A DNA stretch of 64,000 nt from DASRIA01 sp963816975 (GTDB lineage Bacteria > Actinomycetota > Thermoleophilia > Solirubrobacterales > JBBDJG01): contig CAWFMD010000006.1 of assembly GCA_963816975.1 (NCBI GenBank), forward strand, positions 372,001-436,000. The letters run 5' to 3'. Positions 24,530-32,932 of this stretch are shown here, piece by piece. Within the stretch, counting starts at the first letter, position 1. Each line of letters begins with the position of its first letter. The translations under genes were made by a program, and so were the position numbers. Below the pieces are notes generated by a model. It had not been told where the DNA came from. It saw nothing but the letters and a program-made list of their open reading frames with translations, and did not search any database.

Positions 24530-25648
24530 CTAGCCGAAGATTCGCGACCTGCGGCTCGCGAGCCGTTTGGCAGGCGAGCGATAGGTCTCGCCGGTGGCAA
24601 CCTTCGCCGCCGCGATCACCGGCTCGTCCAACGCCAGCCCCTGCCGCTCGAGCTCGGCGCAGTCGACCCAGGTGTGGTGCGAGTCGTGCGGCCCGATCAC
24701 CCCCGGCAACTCTCCGCCCGGTGGGTGCTCCATCAAATAGAAGATGCGCCCGTCCTTCGTCTCCAGTGCCGCGGAGACCCATCGCACGGGATGGTCGGTG
24801 CGGTTGAACACCTCGATGAAGACGGCCCAGCGGCCTGCCCCCTGCGTATACACCGGCAGCCCGAGCCGCGCCTCCACCTCGATCGCGTGCCGCCTGCGGC
24901 GGCCGATCGCCGCGGGGATCTGCCAGCCGAGGCTGGCCAGCGCGAGCACGGCTGCGAGGATCGCGACCGCGAGCGCTGTCTCGTCCTCGTCGAGGCCGGC
25001 CACCGTGACGCCGGCGGTGTCCACGCACGGCGGCTCGGCACACTTCGGTGACCGTGCAGCCGCCGTCACTCCCCGTACCTCGCGGCGCGCCGCCCGTTCG
25101 CGCGTGTCGAGCACGAGGTCCCCGTCGTCGTCCACGTCATAGCGTCCGGGAATCCCGTCCAGGTCGCGGTCGTTTCCCGGGCCCGCGGGAGCGACGGCTC
25201 GCGACCGCACGCGCCCCAGCACACCCACGCCGATCGGCACGCCGCCGCGCGCCTGCGCGGGCCGGCCGCGCCCGAGCCTGCGGGCCGAGAGGTTGCGACG
25301 CACGCGGGCAAAGCCGTCGCTGACCCGCAGGGTGCCGAGCTGCGCGCCCGCGCGCACTCGCACGACGGCGCGCTTGCCTCTGCCGGCCACGACCACCGGG
25401 CCCAGGTACCTGCCCGTGGAGCGGAGCAGGTGCAGGGTGACGGTCCGCGCCGGGGGGGCGATCTCGAAGCTCCCGCGCACGTTCTCGATCGTGTGCGTGC
25501 GCCCGTCCGGGGCCAGGGCGACGACGGCGTAGGAGGCCGGCAGCCTGCCCTCGATCGGCGGACGTTGTGCTTGCGCGATGGACGGCGACAGCAGCGCGAG
25601 CGCACACGCCGCGGCCAGGCCGGCGCGTGTGGTACGGCAATCAGTCAT
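24530..25648 (-). CDS. Exported protein with calcium-binding-like repeat and membrane segment
   Basis: 372 residues. A signal peptide ends near SIAQA|Q. Residues ~30-135 look beta-rich; ~145-175 carry an Asp-rich run (DRDLDGIPGRYDVDDDGDLV) like thrombospondin type 3/EF-hand calcium loops. One transmembrane helix follows (~225-245; ALAVAILAAVLALASLGW) and then a ~120-residue domain with DCAELERQGLALDE near the end, predicted on the cytoplasmic side. Two Cys (KCAEPPC) sit just before the helix. The topology suggests a surface sensor, but no known domain is recognised. Confidence 0.7.
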   Translation of the reverse strand: MTDCRTTRAGLAAACALALLSPSIAQAQRPPIEGRLPASYAVVALAPDGRTHTIENVRGSFEIAPPARTVTLHLLRSTGRYLGPVVVAGRGKRAVVRVRAGAQLGTLRVSDGFARVRRNLSARRLGRGRPAQARGGVPIGVGVLGRVRSRAVAPAGPGNDRDLDGIPGRYDVDDDGDLVLDTRERAARREVRGVTAAARSPKCAEPPCVDTAGVTVAGLDEDETALAVAILAAVLALASLGWQIPAAIGRRRRHAIEVEARLGLPVYTQGAGRWAVFIEVFNRTDHPVRWVSAALETKDGRIFYLMEHPPGGELPGVIGPHDSHHTWVDCAELERQGLALDEPVIAAAKVATGETYRSPAKRLASRRSRIFG

Positions 25649-25747
25649 GAGATCGACACCTGTGGGTCGGCATCGACGCAGCGTCGGCGGCGCTTGACCG
25701 CGGCACGTATCGGTGGGCGCCGCCTTGCCGCCGAGGCGCTTAGGTGG

Positions 25748-26539
25748 CTAGGCGTCCGTGGGGATCCACTCGGGCTCGCGCCAGAAGATGCCTTCCTCGG
25801 TTGAGAGGTCCTTCGACATCAGTGGTGTGTAGTAGCGCGTGCCCTCGAAGAAGAAGTGGGTGACCTGGCTCTTGCGCGTGCGGTTCGGGTCCTTCGCCGG
25901 CGAGCCGCCGTGCAGCAGGTTGGCGGACCAGATCAGCGCCTGGCCCTTCTTGATCAGGCCGTATTCGATCGGTAGGTCGTTGTCCTTGACCACCGTCTGC
26001 ATGTACTCCTCGTAGTGGAGGTACTGGCTGTAGTCGGCCTCGACGCCCACGTCGGCCATCGTGACCTCGGGCAGCTTCTGGCTGCCGGGGTGGTAGAAGA
26101 GCGGGCCGTTGTCCATGTCCATGTCCTCCAGCGCGACCCACACGCCGGCCATGAAACCGGGCGGCTTCGAGTTGAAGTGAATCGTGTCCGAGTGGGCGCG
26201 CTGCTGGGTCGGCATCTTGAAGTTCAGCGTCTGGAACGGGAGCGGCGTGCGCCCGTAGAGCTCCCCGAGGATGCCGAGGATGCGCGGCGCCGTGGCGATC
26301 GTCTTGACGTTCGCGCTGATCTTCCAGGCATCCATGATGCGATGCGACGTGTAGAAGACGCCGTCATCGCCCCACACCTCGGCGTCCTTCTGCTCCAGCA
26401 GCAGCGGCACGAAGTCCGCGGCGGCGCCGTCGAACACCTCGGCCGGCAGCCCCAGGTCGTCGATGATGAAATAGCCGTCGCGGTCGAACTGCGCGCGCTG
26501 CTGCGCCGTCGTCAGCTTCGTGTCGGCCCCCGCCTCCAA
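25748..26539 (-). CDS. Phytanoyl-CoA dioxygenase family oxygenase
   Basis: 263 residues. Fe(II)/2-oxoglutarate-dependent fold with the metal ligands HSD (in RAHSDTIHF) and a distal His in LLHGGSPAKD, followed by Arg in NRTRKSQVTHFFF that would hold 2-oxoglutarate. The N-terminal FDRDGYFIIDDLGL is typical of the PhyH family. These enzymes hydroxylate small molecules; the substrate cannot be inferred. The only start before the conserved part is TTG at 26539, with no ribosome site visible. Confidence 0.87.
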   Translation of the reverse strand: MEAGADTKLTTAQQRAQFDRDGYFIIDDLGLPAEVFDGAAADFVPLLLEQKDAEVWGDDGVFYTSHRIMDAWKISANVKTIATAPRILGILGELYGRTPLPFQTLNFKMPTQQRAHSDTIHFNSKPPGFMAGVWVALEDMDMDNGPLFYHPGSQKLPEVTMADVGVEADYSQYLHYEEYMQTVVKDNDLPIEYGLIKKGQALIWSANLLHGGSPAKDPNRTRKSQVTHFFFEGTRYYTPLMSKDLSTEEGIFWREPEWIPTDA

Positions 26540-26624
26540 GGGCGCGGACTATAGCAGCGGCTCACTTCATCGCCGGGCGTGATCCGATGCGCTCCACGAC
26601 GTCCCGACGAGGTCACGCGGCACG

Positions 26625-27776
26625 TCACAGGGAGGCGTAAACCGCGTCGATCAACGCGCGGTTGCGCGGATTCTGCCATCGCGGTCCGGACCGGTTCATC
26701 ACGTACGCGAACGCCAGCCGCGCATCGGGATCGGCGAATCCGAGCGATCCGCCGGCGCCGAAGTGCCCGAAGCTGCGCGCGCCCGGGCCCAGCGGGCGCT
26801 CGCGCTGGGTGAGCTGGAAGCCGAGCCCGAACCGCGACGGTCGCCCGAGCACGAAGTCCATGCCCGCCGAGTGCTGCGCGATCGCCGCGCGCAGCGTCGC
26901 GGGGCGCAGCAGCCGGTCGAGCGCACCGTAGATGCGGGTGACGCCCGCCGCCGTGGCGTGGGCGTTGGCCGACGGTATCTCGGCAGCGCGCCACGCGCGC
27001 GTGTTGACCGTGCCGAGGCCCGACAGGCCCGGCGGATTCAGATACACGCGGCTTAGCAGGAACTGGCGTGCCTCGGCGACCTCGGCAGGCGGGCGCTGCT
27101 CGAAGTCGTCAGCCAACCCGGATGCCTCGCCACCCATCAGATACTCCGCCGTGCGCGAGTCCTCTCGCGCTCCGGTCCCGAAGTGGAAGTCGGCGTCCAG
27201 CGGCTGCGCGACCTCGCGGCGGAAGAACTCCCCGATGCTCGCGCCGCTCACGCGGCGCACGAGCTCGCCGACCAGAAACCCGAACGTGTTGACGTGGTAG
27301 CCGTGGGTCGAGTCCGGCGCCCACCACGGTTCCTCCGCCGCCAGCTCGTCCACGATCAGCGCGCGGTCGTACATGGCCTGCTCGGGCAGCGCGCGGCGCA
27401 CCGCGGGCAGGCCCGCCCTGTGGGCCAGCAGCATGCGCACGGTCACGTCGCGCTTGCCCGCGGCGGCGAACTGCGGCCAGTAGCGCGCCACCGACCCGTC
27501 GAGATCGAGCTGCCCGCGATCGACGAGGATCAGCACGCACAGCGTCGCCATCGCCTTGCCCACCGAGAAGACGTCGACCAGCGTGTTCGGTTGCCACGGC
27601 CGGGTGCGCGCCTGGTCCATCCACCCGGCCCACACGTCGACCACGGGCCGGCCCGCGACCGTGATGCACACGGCCGCACCCAGCTCGCCATGCCGGCTGA
27701 AGTTGCCGGCCAAGGCGTCGCGCACCGCGATGAACCGCTCGTCGCAGGAGCCTTCGATCGGCGGTGTGGTGGGCAC
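26625..27776 (-). CDS. Serine beta-lactamase-like esterase (class C / EstB family)
   Basis: 383 residues. Penicillin-binding-protein fold: SVGK (SxxK nucleophile and base, ~70), then YHVNTFG (YxN-type motif, ~160) and a HFGAGGSLGF segment where class C enzymes have the KTG-like strand. No signal peptide, so probably a cytosolic esterase or amidase, not a secreted lactamase. It ends 85 bases before the PhyH gene start on the same strand and follows the alcohol dehydrogenase stop by 3 bases, so the ADH-esterase pair is likely one transcript. Confidence 0.88.
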   Translation of the reverse strand: MPTTPPIEGSCDERFIAVRDALAGNFSRHGELGAAVCITVAGRPVVDVWAGWMDQARTRPWQPNTLVDVFSVGKAMATLCVLILVDRGQLDLDGSVARYWPQFAAAGKRDVTVRMLLAHRAGLPAVRRALPEQAMYDRALIVDELAAEEPWWAPDSTHGYHVNTFGFLVGELVRRVSGASIGEFFRREVAQPLDADFHFGTGAREDSRTAEYLMGGEASGLADDFEQRPPAEVAEARQFLLSRVYLNPPGLSGLGTVNTRAWRAAEIPSANAHATAAGVTRIYGALDRLLRPATLRAAIAQHSAGMDFVLGRPSRFGLGFQLTQRERPLGPGARSFGHFGAGGSLGFADPDARLAFAYVMNRSGPRWQNPRNRALIDAVYASL

Positions 27777-27779
27777 GGC

Positions 27780-28886
27780 CTAGGTGTAGTCGATGACGCT
27801 GCGGATGCCGTCCTGGGCTTCCATCAGCTCGAAGCCGCGATTGACCTCGTCGAGCGTCAGGCGGTGCGAGATGAACGGGTCGACGTCGATGTCGCCCTGG
27901 AGGTAGCGCTCGACCAGCAGCGGCACCTGCTCGCGGCCTTTGACGCCGCCGAACGACGACCCGCACACGCGCCGTCCCGTGATCAGGAACCGCGGCACGA
28001 TGTCCAGGGTCTCGCCCTTGCCAGCGACGCCCGCGACGGTGCACAGGCCCCACCCCATGCGCGCGGCCTCGACCGCCTGGCGCATGACCGCCACGTTGCC
28101 CGTGGCCTCGAACGTGTAGTCGGCGCCGAAGCCGTCCGTCATCTCGAGCACCCGCTCCACCGCATCGGCGCCACCGGTGACGGTGTCGGTCGCGCCCTGC
28201 CCGCGTGCAAGCGCCAGGCGATCCTCGGACAGGTCGATGCAGACGATCCGCTCTGCGCCCTGCAGGCGACAGCCCGCAACCGCACCGAGGCCGACCATCC
28301 CCGCGCCGAACACGGCGCACGTCGAGCCGGGCTCCACCTGCGCCGTGAACATCGCGGCGCCGAGGCCCGTCGACAGGCCGCACGCGAACAGGCAGGCGCG
28401 GTCGAGCGGGGCTTCGGGCGAGACCTTTGCGAGCGCGATCTCGGGCAGCACGGCGTACTCGGCGAACGTCGAGGTGCCCATGAAGTGCCGGATCGGCTCA
28501 CCATCCCGCGACAGGCGCGTGGTGCCGTCGGGCAGATACCCGAGGTTCTGCTGCTCGCGGATCGCCAGACAGAGGTTGGTCCTGGTGCTGCGGCAGTGGA
28601 TGCACTCGCCGCATTGCGGCGAGAAGAGCGTCACGACATGGTCTCCGGGCTCCACGAACCGCACGTCCGGCCCGACCCGCTCGACCACACCGGCGCCCTC
28701 GTGCCCGAGTACGGTCGGCGCATAGCCCGACGGGTCCGCGCCCGAGGCCGTGTAGAGATCGGTGTGGCAGACGCCGCAGGCCTCCAATCGCACGAGCACC
28801 TCCCCCGCGCGGGGCTCGTCCAACTGGATCTCCTGAACTTCGAGAGGCGCTCCGAACTTTTCGAGGACCGCCGCGCGGATGTCCAT
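27780..28886 (-). CDS. Zinc-dependent alcohol dehydrogenase (MDR, class III-like)
   Basis: 368 residues. Catalytic zinc ligands Cys in ACGVCHTD and the LGHEGAGVVE His/Glu; four structural-zinc cysteines in CGECIHCRSTRTNLC; NAD-binding VFGAGMVGLGAVAG. Length and pattern match S-(hydroxymethyl)glutathione/mycothiol dehydrogenases and NDMA-dependent alcohol dehydrogenases of actinobacteria. It oxidises alcohols or thiol-formaldehyde adducts with NAD. The cofactor thiol cannot be decided. It is directly upstream of the esterase gene (3-base gap). Confidence 0.9.
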   Translation of the reverse strand: MDIRAAVLEKFGAPLEVQEIQLDEPRAGEVLVRLEACGVCHTDLYTASGADPSGYAPTVLGHEGAGVVERVGPDVRFVEPGDHVVTLFSPQCGECIHCRSTRTNLCLAIREQQNLGYLPDGTTRLSRDGEPIRHFMGTSTFAEYAVLPEIALAKVSPEAPLDRACLFACGLSTGLGAAMFTAQVEPGSTCAVFGAGMVGLGAVAGCRLQGAERIVCIDLSEDRLALARGQGATDTVTGGADAVERVLEMTDGFGADYTFEATGNVAVMRQAVEAARMGWGLCTVAGVAGKGETLDIVPRFLITGRRVCGSSFGGVKGREQVPLLVERYLQGDIDVDPFISHRLTLDEVNRGFELMEAQDGIRSVIDYT

Positions 28887-28982
28887 CTCACACTCCGATT
28901 GATCGGGTCGCCGGCAAGGATGCCATGCCGCGCGATCACCGGTATGAGGCTACGGCCGCGACGCGATCAAGGCCAGCGGGAG

Positions 28983-29381
28983 CTAGTCAGCCCACCAGTC
29001 GCGCCGACCCTCCACGTCGTCGCGCGGATGCTGGCCGAGATTGGGCGCACCAAAGACGAGGATCTCGAGGCCCTCCGGCCCGCCCTCGTAGCCTCGCCAC
29101 GTACCGGGCGGGACGCGCACCACGTCCCACTGCCTGACCTCCACGATCTCGTCGTCGAGCTTCATCCGCCCGCTCCCGTGCACGACCACGTACACCTCCT
29201 CCTGCTCCTTGTGCGTGTGCCCGTACGGGAAGCGATAGTCGGGCGGGATGCGCTGATAGCCAAGGCCGGACTGCTCGAGCTCGAGCGCCTTGGTCGCCAA
29301 GCGGAATTCCAGGTCCGGCGCGCCGTCGAAATTGGACCCTACGTCCTCCAAATCCTTGAGGTTCCTGAGCGTGAACGGCAT
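28983..29381 (-). CDS. Cupin-domain protein
   Basis: 132 residues, one small beta-barrel. Cupin motif 1 is GHTHKEQEEVYVVVHGSG, with two His and a Glu for metal, and motif 2 is VRVPPGTWRGYEGGPEGLE, in which the usual His is missing. Cytosolic; could be a metal-dependent isomerase or dioxygenase, or only a binding protein. The ATG at 29381 gives the full domain. It stands alone upstream of the ADH-esterase transcript. Confidence 0.85.
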   Translation of the reverse strand: MPFTLRNLKDLEDVGSNFDGAPDLEFRLATKALELEQSGLGYQRIPPDYRFPYGHTHKEQEEVYVVVHGSGRMKLDDEIVEVRQWDVVRVPPGTWRGYEGGPEGLEILVFGAPNLGQHPRDDVEGRRDWWAD

Positions 29382-29548
29382 GGCTCGCGATCCTATGGCA
29401 CCCGGTCCTGAGGTCGCCGATCTGATGCTCAAGTGCCGCGGTGCTGGGTTCCTTCCAGGCAGCACTACGCGGTCAGACCCAACAGATAGGGCGGTCCGTT
29501 TTTTTTCGCAAGACGATCCAGGGGTAGTCGCGCCATACTGGCCGGCGC

Positions 29549-29965
29549 ATGCCGGGTGAGAAAGCAGAGATTGTCGAGGCGAGTTGGCGCGCCCTAAACC
29601 GCGGAGATGTCGATGGCCAGCTCGACTTCTTGACCGACGACGTCGACCTGCGCCCCCCATCGCACATGCTGGACGGGATCACGTTTCGCGGCCACGCGGG
29701 CTTTCGGGCGTGGATGAAAAGACAGACGGAGACGTGGAGCAAGCTGGAAGGATCGCCTCACGAACTGGCCACGGTCGGCGAACACCTCGTGACGGCGGTC
29801 GATGTGCGGATGATTGGGCACGAGAGTGGGGTTCCGCTGCACCAGCGCGCGTTCGTGGTCTACACGTTCCGTGAGAGCAAGATCGCCGCGATCATCGCCT
29901 ATCCCGGCGAGCGCGAAGCCCGCGAAGCAGTAGGCCTGCCACGTCCGCGACCGAGCGGTTCGTAG
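29549..29965 (+). CDS. SnoaL-like / NTF2-fold protein
   Basis: 138 residues with the cone-shaped NTF2 fold: EIVEASWRALNRGDVDGQLDFLTDDVDLRPP, split by a conserved turn, then FRGHAGFRAWMKRQ and a C-terminal FVVYTFRESKIAAIIAYPGEREA. SnoaL-like proteins are polyketide cyclases, epoxide hydrolases or binding proteins, so no activity is assigned. The gene and its neighbour at 30049 have visibly lower G+C than the rest of the window. The 168-base gap before it holds a run of eight T (29498-29506 region) after GGGCGGTCCG but no good hairpin. Confidence 0.85.
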   Translation: MPGEKAEIVEASWRALNRGDVDGQLDFLTDDVDLRPPSHMLDGITFRGHAGFRAWMKRQTETWSKLEGSPHELATVGEHLVTAVDVRMIGHESGVPLHQRAFVVYTFRESKIAAIIAYPGEREAREAVGLPRPRPSGS

Positions 29966-30048
29966 GCGGGATGCGCTGGCGCGAAATGCGCGCAGACACG
30001 CCACCCGTCACTGGCACAGCGAGCATCCGACCCTATGCTCCTCGGGAT

Positions 30049-30489
30049 ATGACGATTCAGCGGATGGACAGCGTTCTGATCGTTGTCGACGACCTCGAGG
30101 CTGCCAAAGCGTTCTTCGCCGAACTCGGTATGGAGCTGGAAGGCGAGGCGCCAATCGAGGGGCGTTGGGCGGACCGCGTCGTCGGGCTCAAAGACGTCCG
30201 AGCCGACATCGCCATGATGCGGACCCCGGACGGCCACAGCCGGGTTGAGCTGACGAAGTTCCACACGCCGCCGGCGGTCAGAGCCGAGCCGGAAAGCGCG
30301 CCGGCGAACACGCTGGGCATACGCCGCATCATGTTCGCTGTCGACGACATCGACGACGTCGTTGCCCGCCTGCGCAGCCACGGTGCCGAACTCGTCGGCG
30401 AGATCGCGCAGTACGAGGACATCTACCGGCTCTGCTTCCTGCGTGGCCCTGAGAACATCATCATCGGACTGGCCGAGCAGCTCAACTGA
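30049..30489 (+). CDS. VOC-family protein (glyoxalase/dioxygenase fold)
   Basis: 146 residues, one paired beta-alpha-beta-beta-beta module set. Starts QRMDSVLIVVDDLEAAKAFFAELGMELEGE and later has IRRIMFAVDDIDDVVARLRSHGAELVGE, both typical VOC repeats (quoted here in parts). The metal-binding pattern is incomplete, so it may be a resistance/binding protein or an isomerase-like enzyme. Chosen start is ATG 30049; the upstream frame is open but lacks a ribosome site. It follows the NTF2-like gene on the same strand by 83 bases. Confidence 0.85.
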   Translation: MTIQRMDSVLIVVDDLEAAKAFFAELGMELEGEAPIEGRWADRVVGLKDVRADIAMMRTPDGHSRVELTKFHTPPAVRAEPESAPANTLGIRRIMFAVDDIDDVVARLRSHGAELVGEIAQYEDIYRLCFLRGPENIIIGLAEQLN

Positions 30490-30553
30490 CGGGGGCGGCG
30501 TCCGGGCCGCCGTGGCCCACCCAGGTGTTGGCGGTGCACCTGGCTAGAGCGAG

Positions 30554-30627
30554 CGCGCCCGACTGGACTCGAACCAGTGACCTTCGGTTTCGTAGACCGA
30601 CGCTCTATCCGACTGAGCTACGGGCGC
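30554..30627 (-). tRNA. tRNA-Arg (anticodon ACG)
   Basis: Full cloverleaf on the minus strand: 7-bp acceptor GCGCCCG/CGGGCGC, D-arm GCTCAGTCGGATAGAGC, anticodon stem TCGGT/ACCGA around loop CTACGAA, and T-arm ACTGG-TTCGAGT-CCAGT. The CCA end is not encoded. Reads CGN arginine codons. Confidence 0.97.
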
Positions 30628-30666
30628 GTGGCCGGGGATTCTAGTGCGTTATCCTGGCTCGCCGGC

Positions 30667-31341
30667 ATGGGTCGCGAGCACGGAGATGAAGGCAAGCGGG
30701 CTGCGGGAGCCGACGCGATCGTCGACGACTTCCACCGGCTCTACTACACCAGCGCCGACCGGACCCTGCGGGTCACGAACTGGCTCGGCAACAGGGTGAT
30801 CAAGTGCCCGCTGGACCTCTGGGTCTACCAGGAGATCATCTTCGAGACGCGCCCCGCCCTGATCCTCGAGACCGGCAGCGGCCGCGGCGGCAGCGCGTTG
30901 TTCATGGCGTGTATGTTCGACCTGATCGGGCAGGGTCGCGTGGTCACGATCGACGCGCGCGACATCAAGCGTCCCCAGCATCCGCGCATCACCTACCTGC
31001 TCGGGTCGTCCACCGACCCCGCACAGGTGGAGCGGATGCGCGCGGCGGCGGCAGAGGAGAGCGGCCCCGTGATGGTGGTGCTCGACTCCAACCACTCCAA
31101 AGCGCACGTGCTCGAAGAGTTGCGGTGTTATGCGCCGCTCGTGAGCCCCGGGTCCTATCTCATCGTCGAGGACACGAACGTCAACGGCCATCCCGTCGTG
31201 CAGGACCACGGCCCCGGTCCGATGGAAGCCGTACAGGAGTTTCTCGCGGCCGAGGCCGGCCGCGACTTCGCGGTCGACGAATCGCGCGAGAAGTTCTTCC
31301 TGACCATGAACCCCAGTGGATACCTGAAACGCAGCCCGTGA
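30667..31341 (+). CDS. Cephalosporin hydroxylase-like (CmcI family) protein
   Basis: 224 residues. SAM-dependent methyltransferase fold of the CmcI family: ILETGSGRGGSALFMACMF (SAM loop), VVTIDARD, VMVVLDSNHSKAHVLEEL and the signature LIVEDTNVNGHPV. Despite the name, most members act on lipid- or glycan-linked sugars (rhamnosyl O-methyltransferase) or antibiotics, and their chemistry is not always proven. It lies between two tRNA genes on the opposite strand. It may belong functionally with the glycan genes downstream. Confidence 0.88.
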   Translation: MGREHGDEGKRAAGADAIVDDFHRLYYTSADRTLRVTNWLGNRVIKCPLDLWVYQEIIFETRPALILETGSGRGGSALFMACMFDLIGQGRVVTIDARDIKRPQHPRITYLLGSSTDPAQVERMRAAAAEESGPVMVVLDSNHSKAHVLEELRCYAPLVSPGSYLIVEDTNVNGHPVVQDHGPGPMEAVQEFLAAEAGRDFAVDESREKFFLTMNPSGYLKRSP

Positions 31342-31344
31342 GAG

Positions 31345-31435
31345 CGGAGAGGGTGGGATTCGAACCCACGTGGGAGGTGTGAACCCCCCAAACCGCTTAG
31401 CAGGCGGCTGCCTTCAGCCTCTCGGCCACCTCTCC
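31345..31435 (-). tRNA. tRNA-Ser (anticodon GCU)
   Basis: Type II tRNA on the minus strand, ~91 bases, with acceptor GGAGAGG/CCTCTCC, anticodon stem CCGCC/... around CTGCTAA, a long variable arm (GGGGGGTTCACACCTCCC region) and T-loop TTCGAAT. Reads AGC/AGU serine codons. CCA not encoded. Confidence 0.97.
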
Positions 31436-31499
31436 GGGCAGGCCGCACACGACGGCCGCGGCCAATTGTAGGCCCGGCCCCCCGGCCCCGGCCGCCGGC

Positions 31500-31922
31500 T
31501 CAGGCGTACTGGACTCCCTGCTCGTCGGGGTCGTCCACGATCTGCTCGCAGGTCGGGCAGTACCAGCGGGCTTCGAGCCCGGTGCCGCATGCCCGGTGGC
31601 GCACGGGCTCGGCCTCCGAATGGCGCGCGCCCCAATCGGCCAGCAGGCGCAACGCTCCTGCGAGCTCCCGGCCCGCCACGGTTAGCTCATACACGTGGCG
31701 CGGCGGGCGCTCGGAGTACGGCTGAGCCACCACCAGGCCGGCCAGCTCGAGGCGGCGCAGACGGCCGCTGAGGATGTTCGGAGCGATGCCCCGCACGTCC
31801 TGCTGGAGCTCGTTGAACCTGCGTGGATCGCCCAGCAGCGCCTCGACGACCAGCAGGGTCCAGCGGTCCCCGACCGCCGCCAGGGCCTCGGACAGCGGCG
31901 ATCGCTCCTCGGAGCGCTCCAT
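31500..31922 (-). CDS. HxlR-family winged-helix regulator with Cys-rich tail
   Basis: 140 residues. The first ~95 are an HxlR-type MarR-like DNA-binding domain: EALAAVGDRWTLLVVEALL, RRFNELQQDVRGIAPNILSGRLRRLELAGLV and RHVYELTVAGREL (in parts). HxlR proteins sense aldehydes or oxidants. The C-terminal ~40 residues carry HRACGTG and WYCPTCEQ, a possible zinc knuckle absent from most members. The start ATG 31922 excludes an upstream in-frame segment that instead holds a tandem AACTTGC repeat. It is divergent from the protease genes beginning at 32021. Confidence 0.88.
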   Translation of the reverse strand: MERSEERSPLSEALAAVGDRWTLLVVEALLGDPRRFNELQQDVRGIAPNILSGRLRRLELAGLVVAQPYSERPPRHVYELTVAGRELAGALRLLADWGARHSEAEPVRHRACGTGLEARWYCPTCEQIVDDPDEQGVQYA

Positions 31923-31964
31923 GAGGGCAGATCGTAACCCTGCTGCCGGGCCCGTTAAGGTGGT

Positions 31965-31978
31965 AACTTGCAACTTGC
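31965..31978. promoter_or_regulatory. Tandem AACTTGC repeat, candidate HxlR operator
   Basis: AACTTGC occurs twice head-to-tail at 31965-31971 and 31972-31978 in the 98-base divergent gap between the HxlR gene and the protease gene. The local composition is much more A+T-rich than the window. Position and repetition fit an operator or a promoter, but no half-site palindrome is seen. Confidence 0.4.
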
Positions 31979-32020
31979 TAGTCACTTTAATGCCAGGGAC
32001 GAGGAATCGCGAGGCACAGC

Positions 32021-32932
32021 ATGAGCACCATCACTGACTTCCAGGCGGCGATCGGGGCCGCGGTGAGCCGGGTCGGCCCGGGCGTGGTCGGCTTCGGACG
32101 CGGCTGGGGACGCGGCAGCGGCGTCGTGATCGCCCCGGGCCGGGTCCTCACCAGCGCCCACAACGTGCGCGGTGACGAGGTCACGGTCAACTTCCCCGGT
32201 GGGCGCCGCGAGCGCGGCCGGGTCGCAGGCACGGACCCCGACCTCGACATCGCCGCTCTGGACGTCGAGACCGGCGACGTGGACCCGGTGGAGTGGCAAC
32301 CGGCGACGCCGGAGCCGGCGATCGGCACGCCCGTGGTTGCGCTGGCCAATCCGGGGGGCCGCGGGTTGCGCGCGACCCCCGGGTTCGTGTCGGCCGAGGG
32401 GCGCACGATCCGCGGACCGCGCGGCCGGTCGATCGAGGGTGTGATCGAGCACACCGCACCTCTGCCCCGCGGGTCGGGGGGCGGGCCGCTGGTCGACCTC
32501 GAGGGGCGGCTGTTGGGCCTGAACGCGATCCGCCTCGAAGGTGGGCTGCTGGTCGCGATCCCCACGGGCGAGCGGCTCGCTGAGCGCGCCGCGCGCCTGT
32601 GGAGCGCAGACGCCGTGCGCCCCGCGGTGCTGGGCGTCGCGGTCGCGCCGCCGCGGGTCGCCCAGCGCCTGCGCCGCGCGGTCGGCCTCCCCGAGCGCGA
32701 GGGCGTGCTGGTGCGCTCGGTGCTGGCCGACAGCGCCGCCGCCGCCGCGGGCATCGAGCGCGGGGACCTGCTGGTCGCCGCGGGCGGGCGCGAGCTCGAT
32801 TCCCTGGACACCCTTTATGCGGCGCTCGATTCGCTCGCGGCCGGCGCAACCCTCGACCTGCGCGTCGTGCGCGGCACCGAGGAACGCGACGTGCCGGTGG
32901 CCTTTGCGCCGCGCGCGGAGGCCGAACGGTGA
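32021..32932 (+). CDS. Trypsin-like serine protease with PDZ domain (HtrA-like), no signal peptide
   Basis: 303 residues. Catalytic triad candidates are His in LTSAHNVRG (~46), Asp in DPDLDIAALDV (~82) and Ser in PRGSGGGPLVD (~155), followed by a PDZ domain (~210-290; GVLVRSVLADSAAAAAGIERGDLLVAAGG in parts). No signal peptide or membrane anchor is visible, which is unusual for HtrA proteins. The oxyanion segment GSGGGP replaces the normal GNSGGP. Its stop overlaps the start of the next protease (GTGA), so the two are translationally coupled. Confidence 0.9.
   Translation: MSTITDFQAAIGAAVSRVGPGVVGFGRGWGRGSGVVIAPGRVLTSAHNVRGDEVTVNFPGGRRERGRVAGTDPDLDIAALDVETGDVDPVEWQPATPEPAIGTPVVALANPGGRGLRATPGFVSAEGRTIRGPRGRSIEGVIEHTAPLPRGSGGGPLVDLEGRLLGLNAIRLEGGLLVAIPTGERLAERAARLWSADAVRPAVLGVAVAPPRVAQRLRRAVGLPEREGVLVRSVLADSAAAAAGIERGDLLVAAGGRELDSLDTLYAALDSLAAGATLDLRVVRGTEERDVPVAFAPRAEAER

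Noticed and set aside
30554..31435. Two tRNA genes flanking the CmcI-like gene as ends of an integrated element
   Set aside because: No integrase, no direct repeat of tRNA ends and no composition break were found around the gene.
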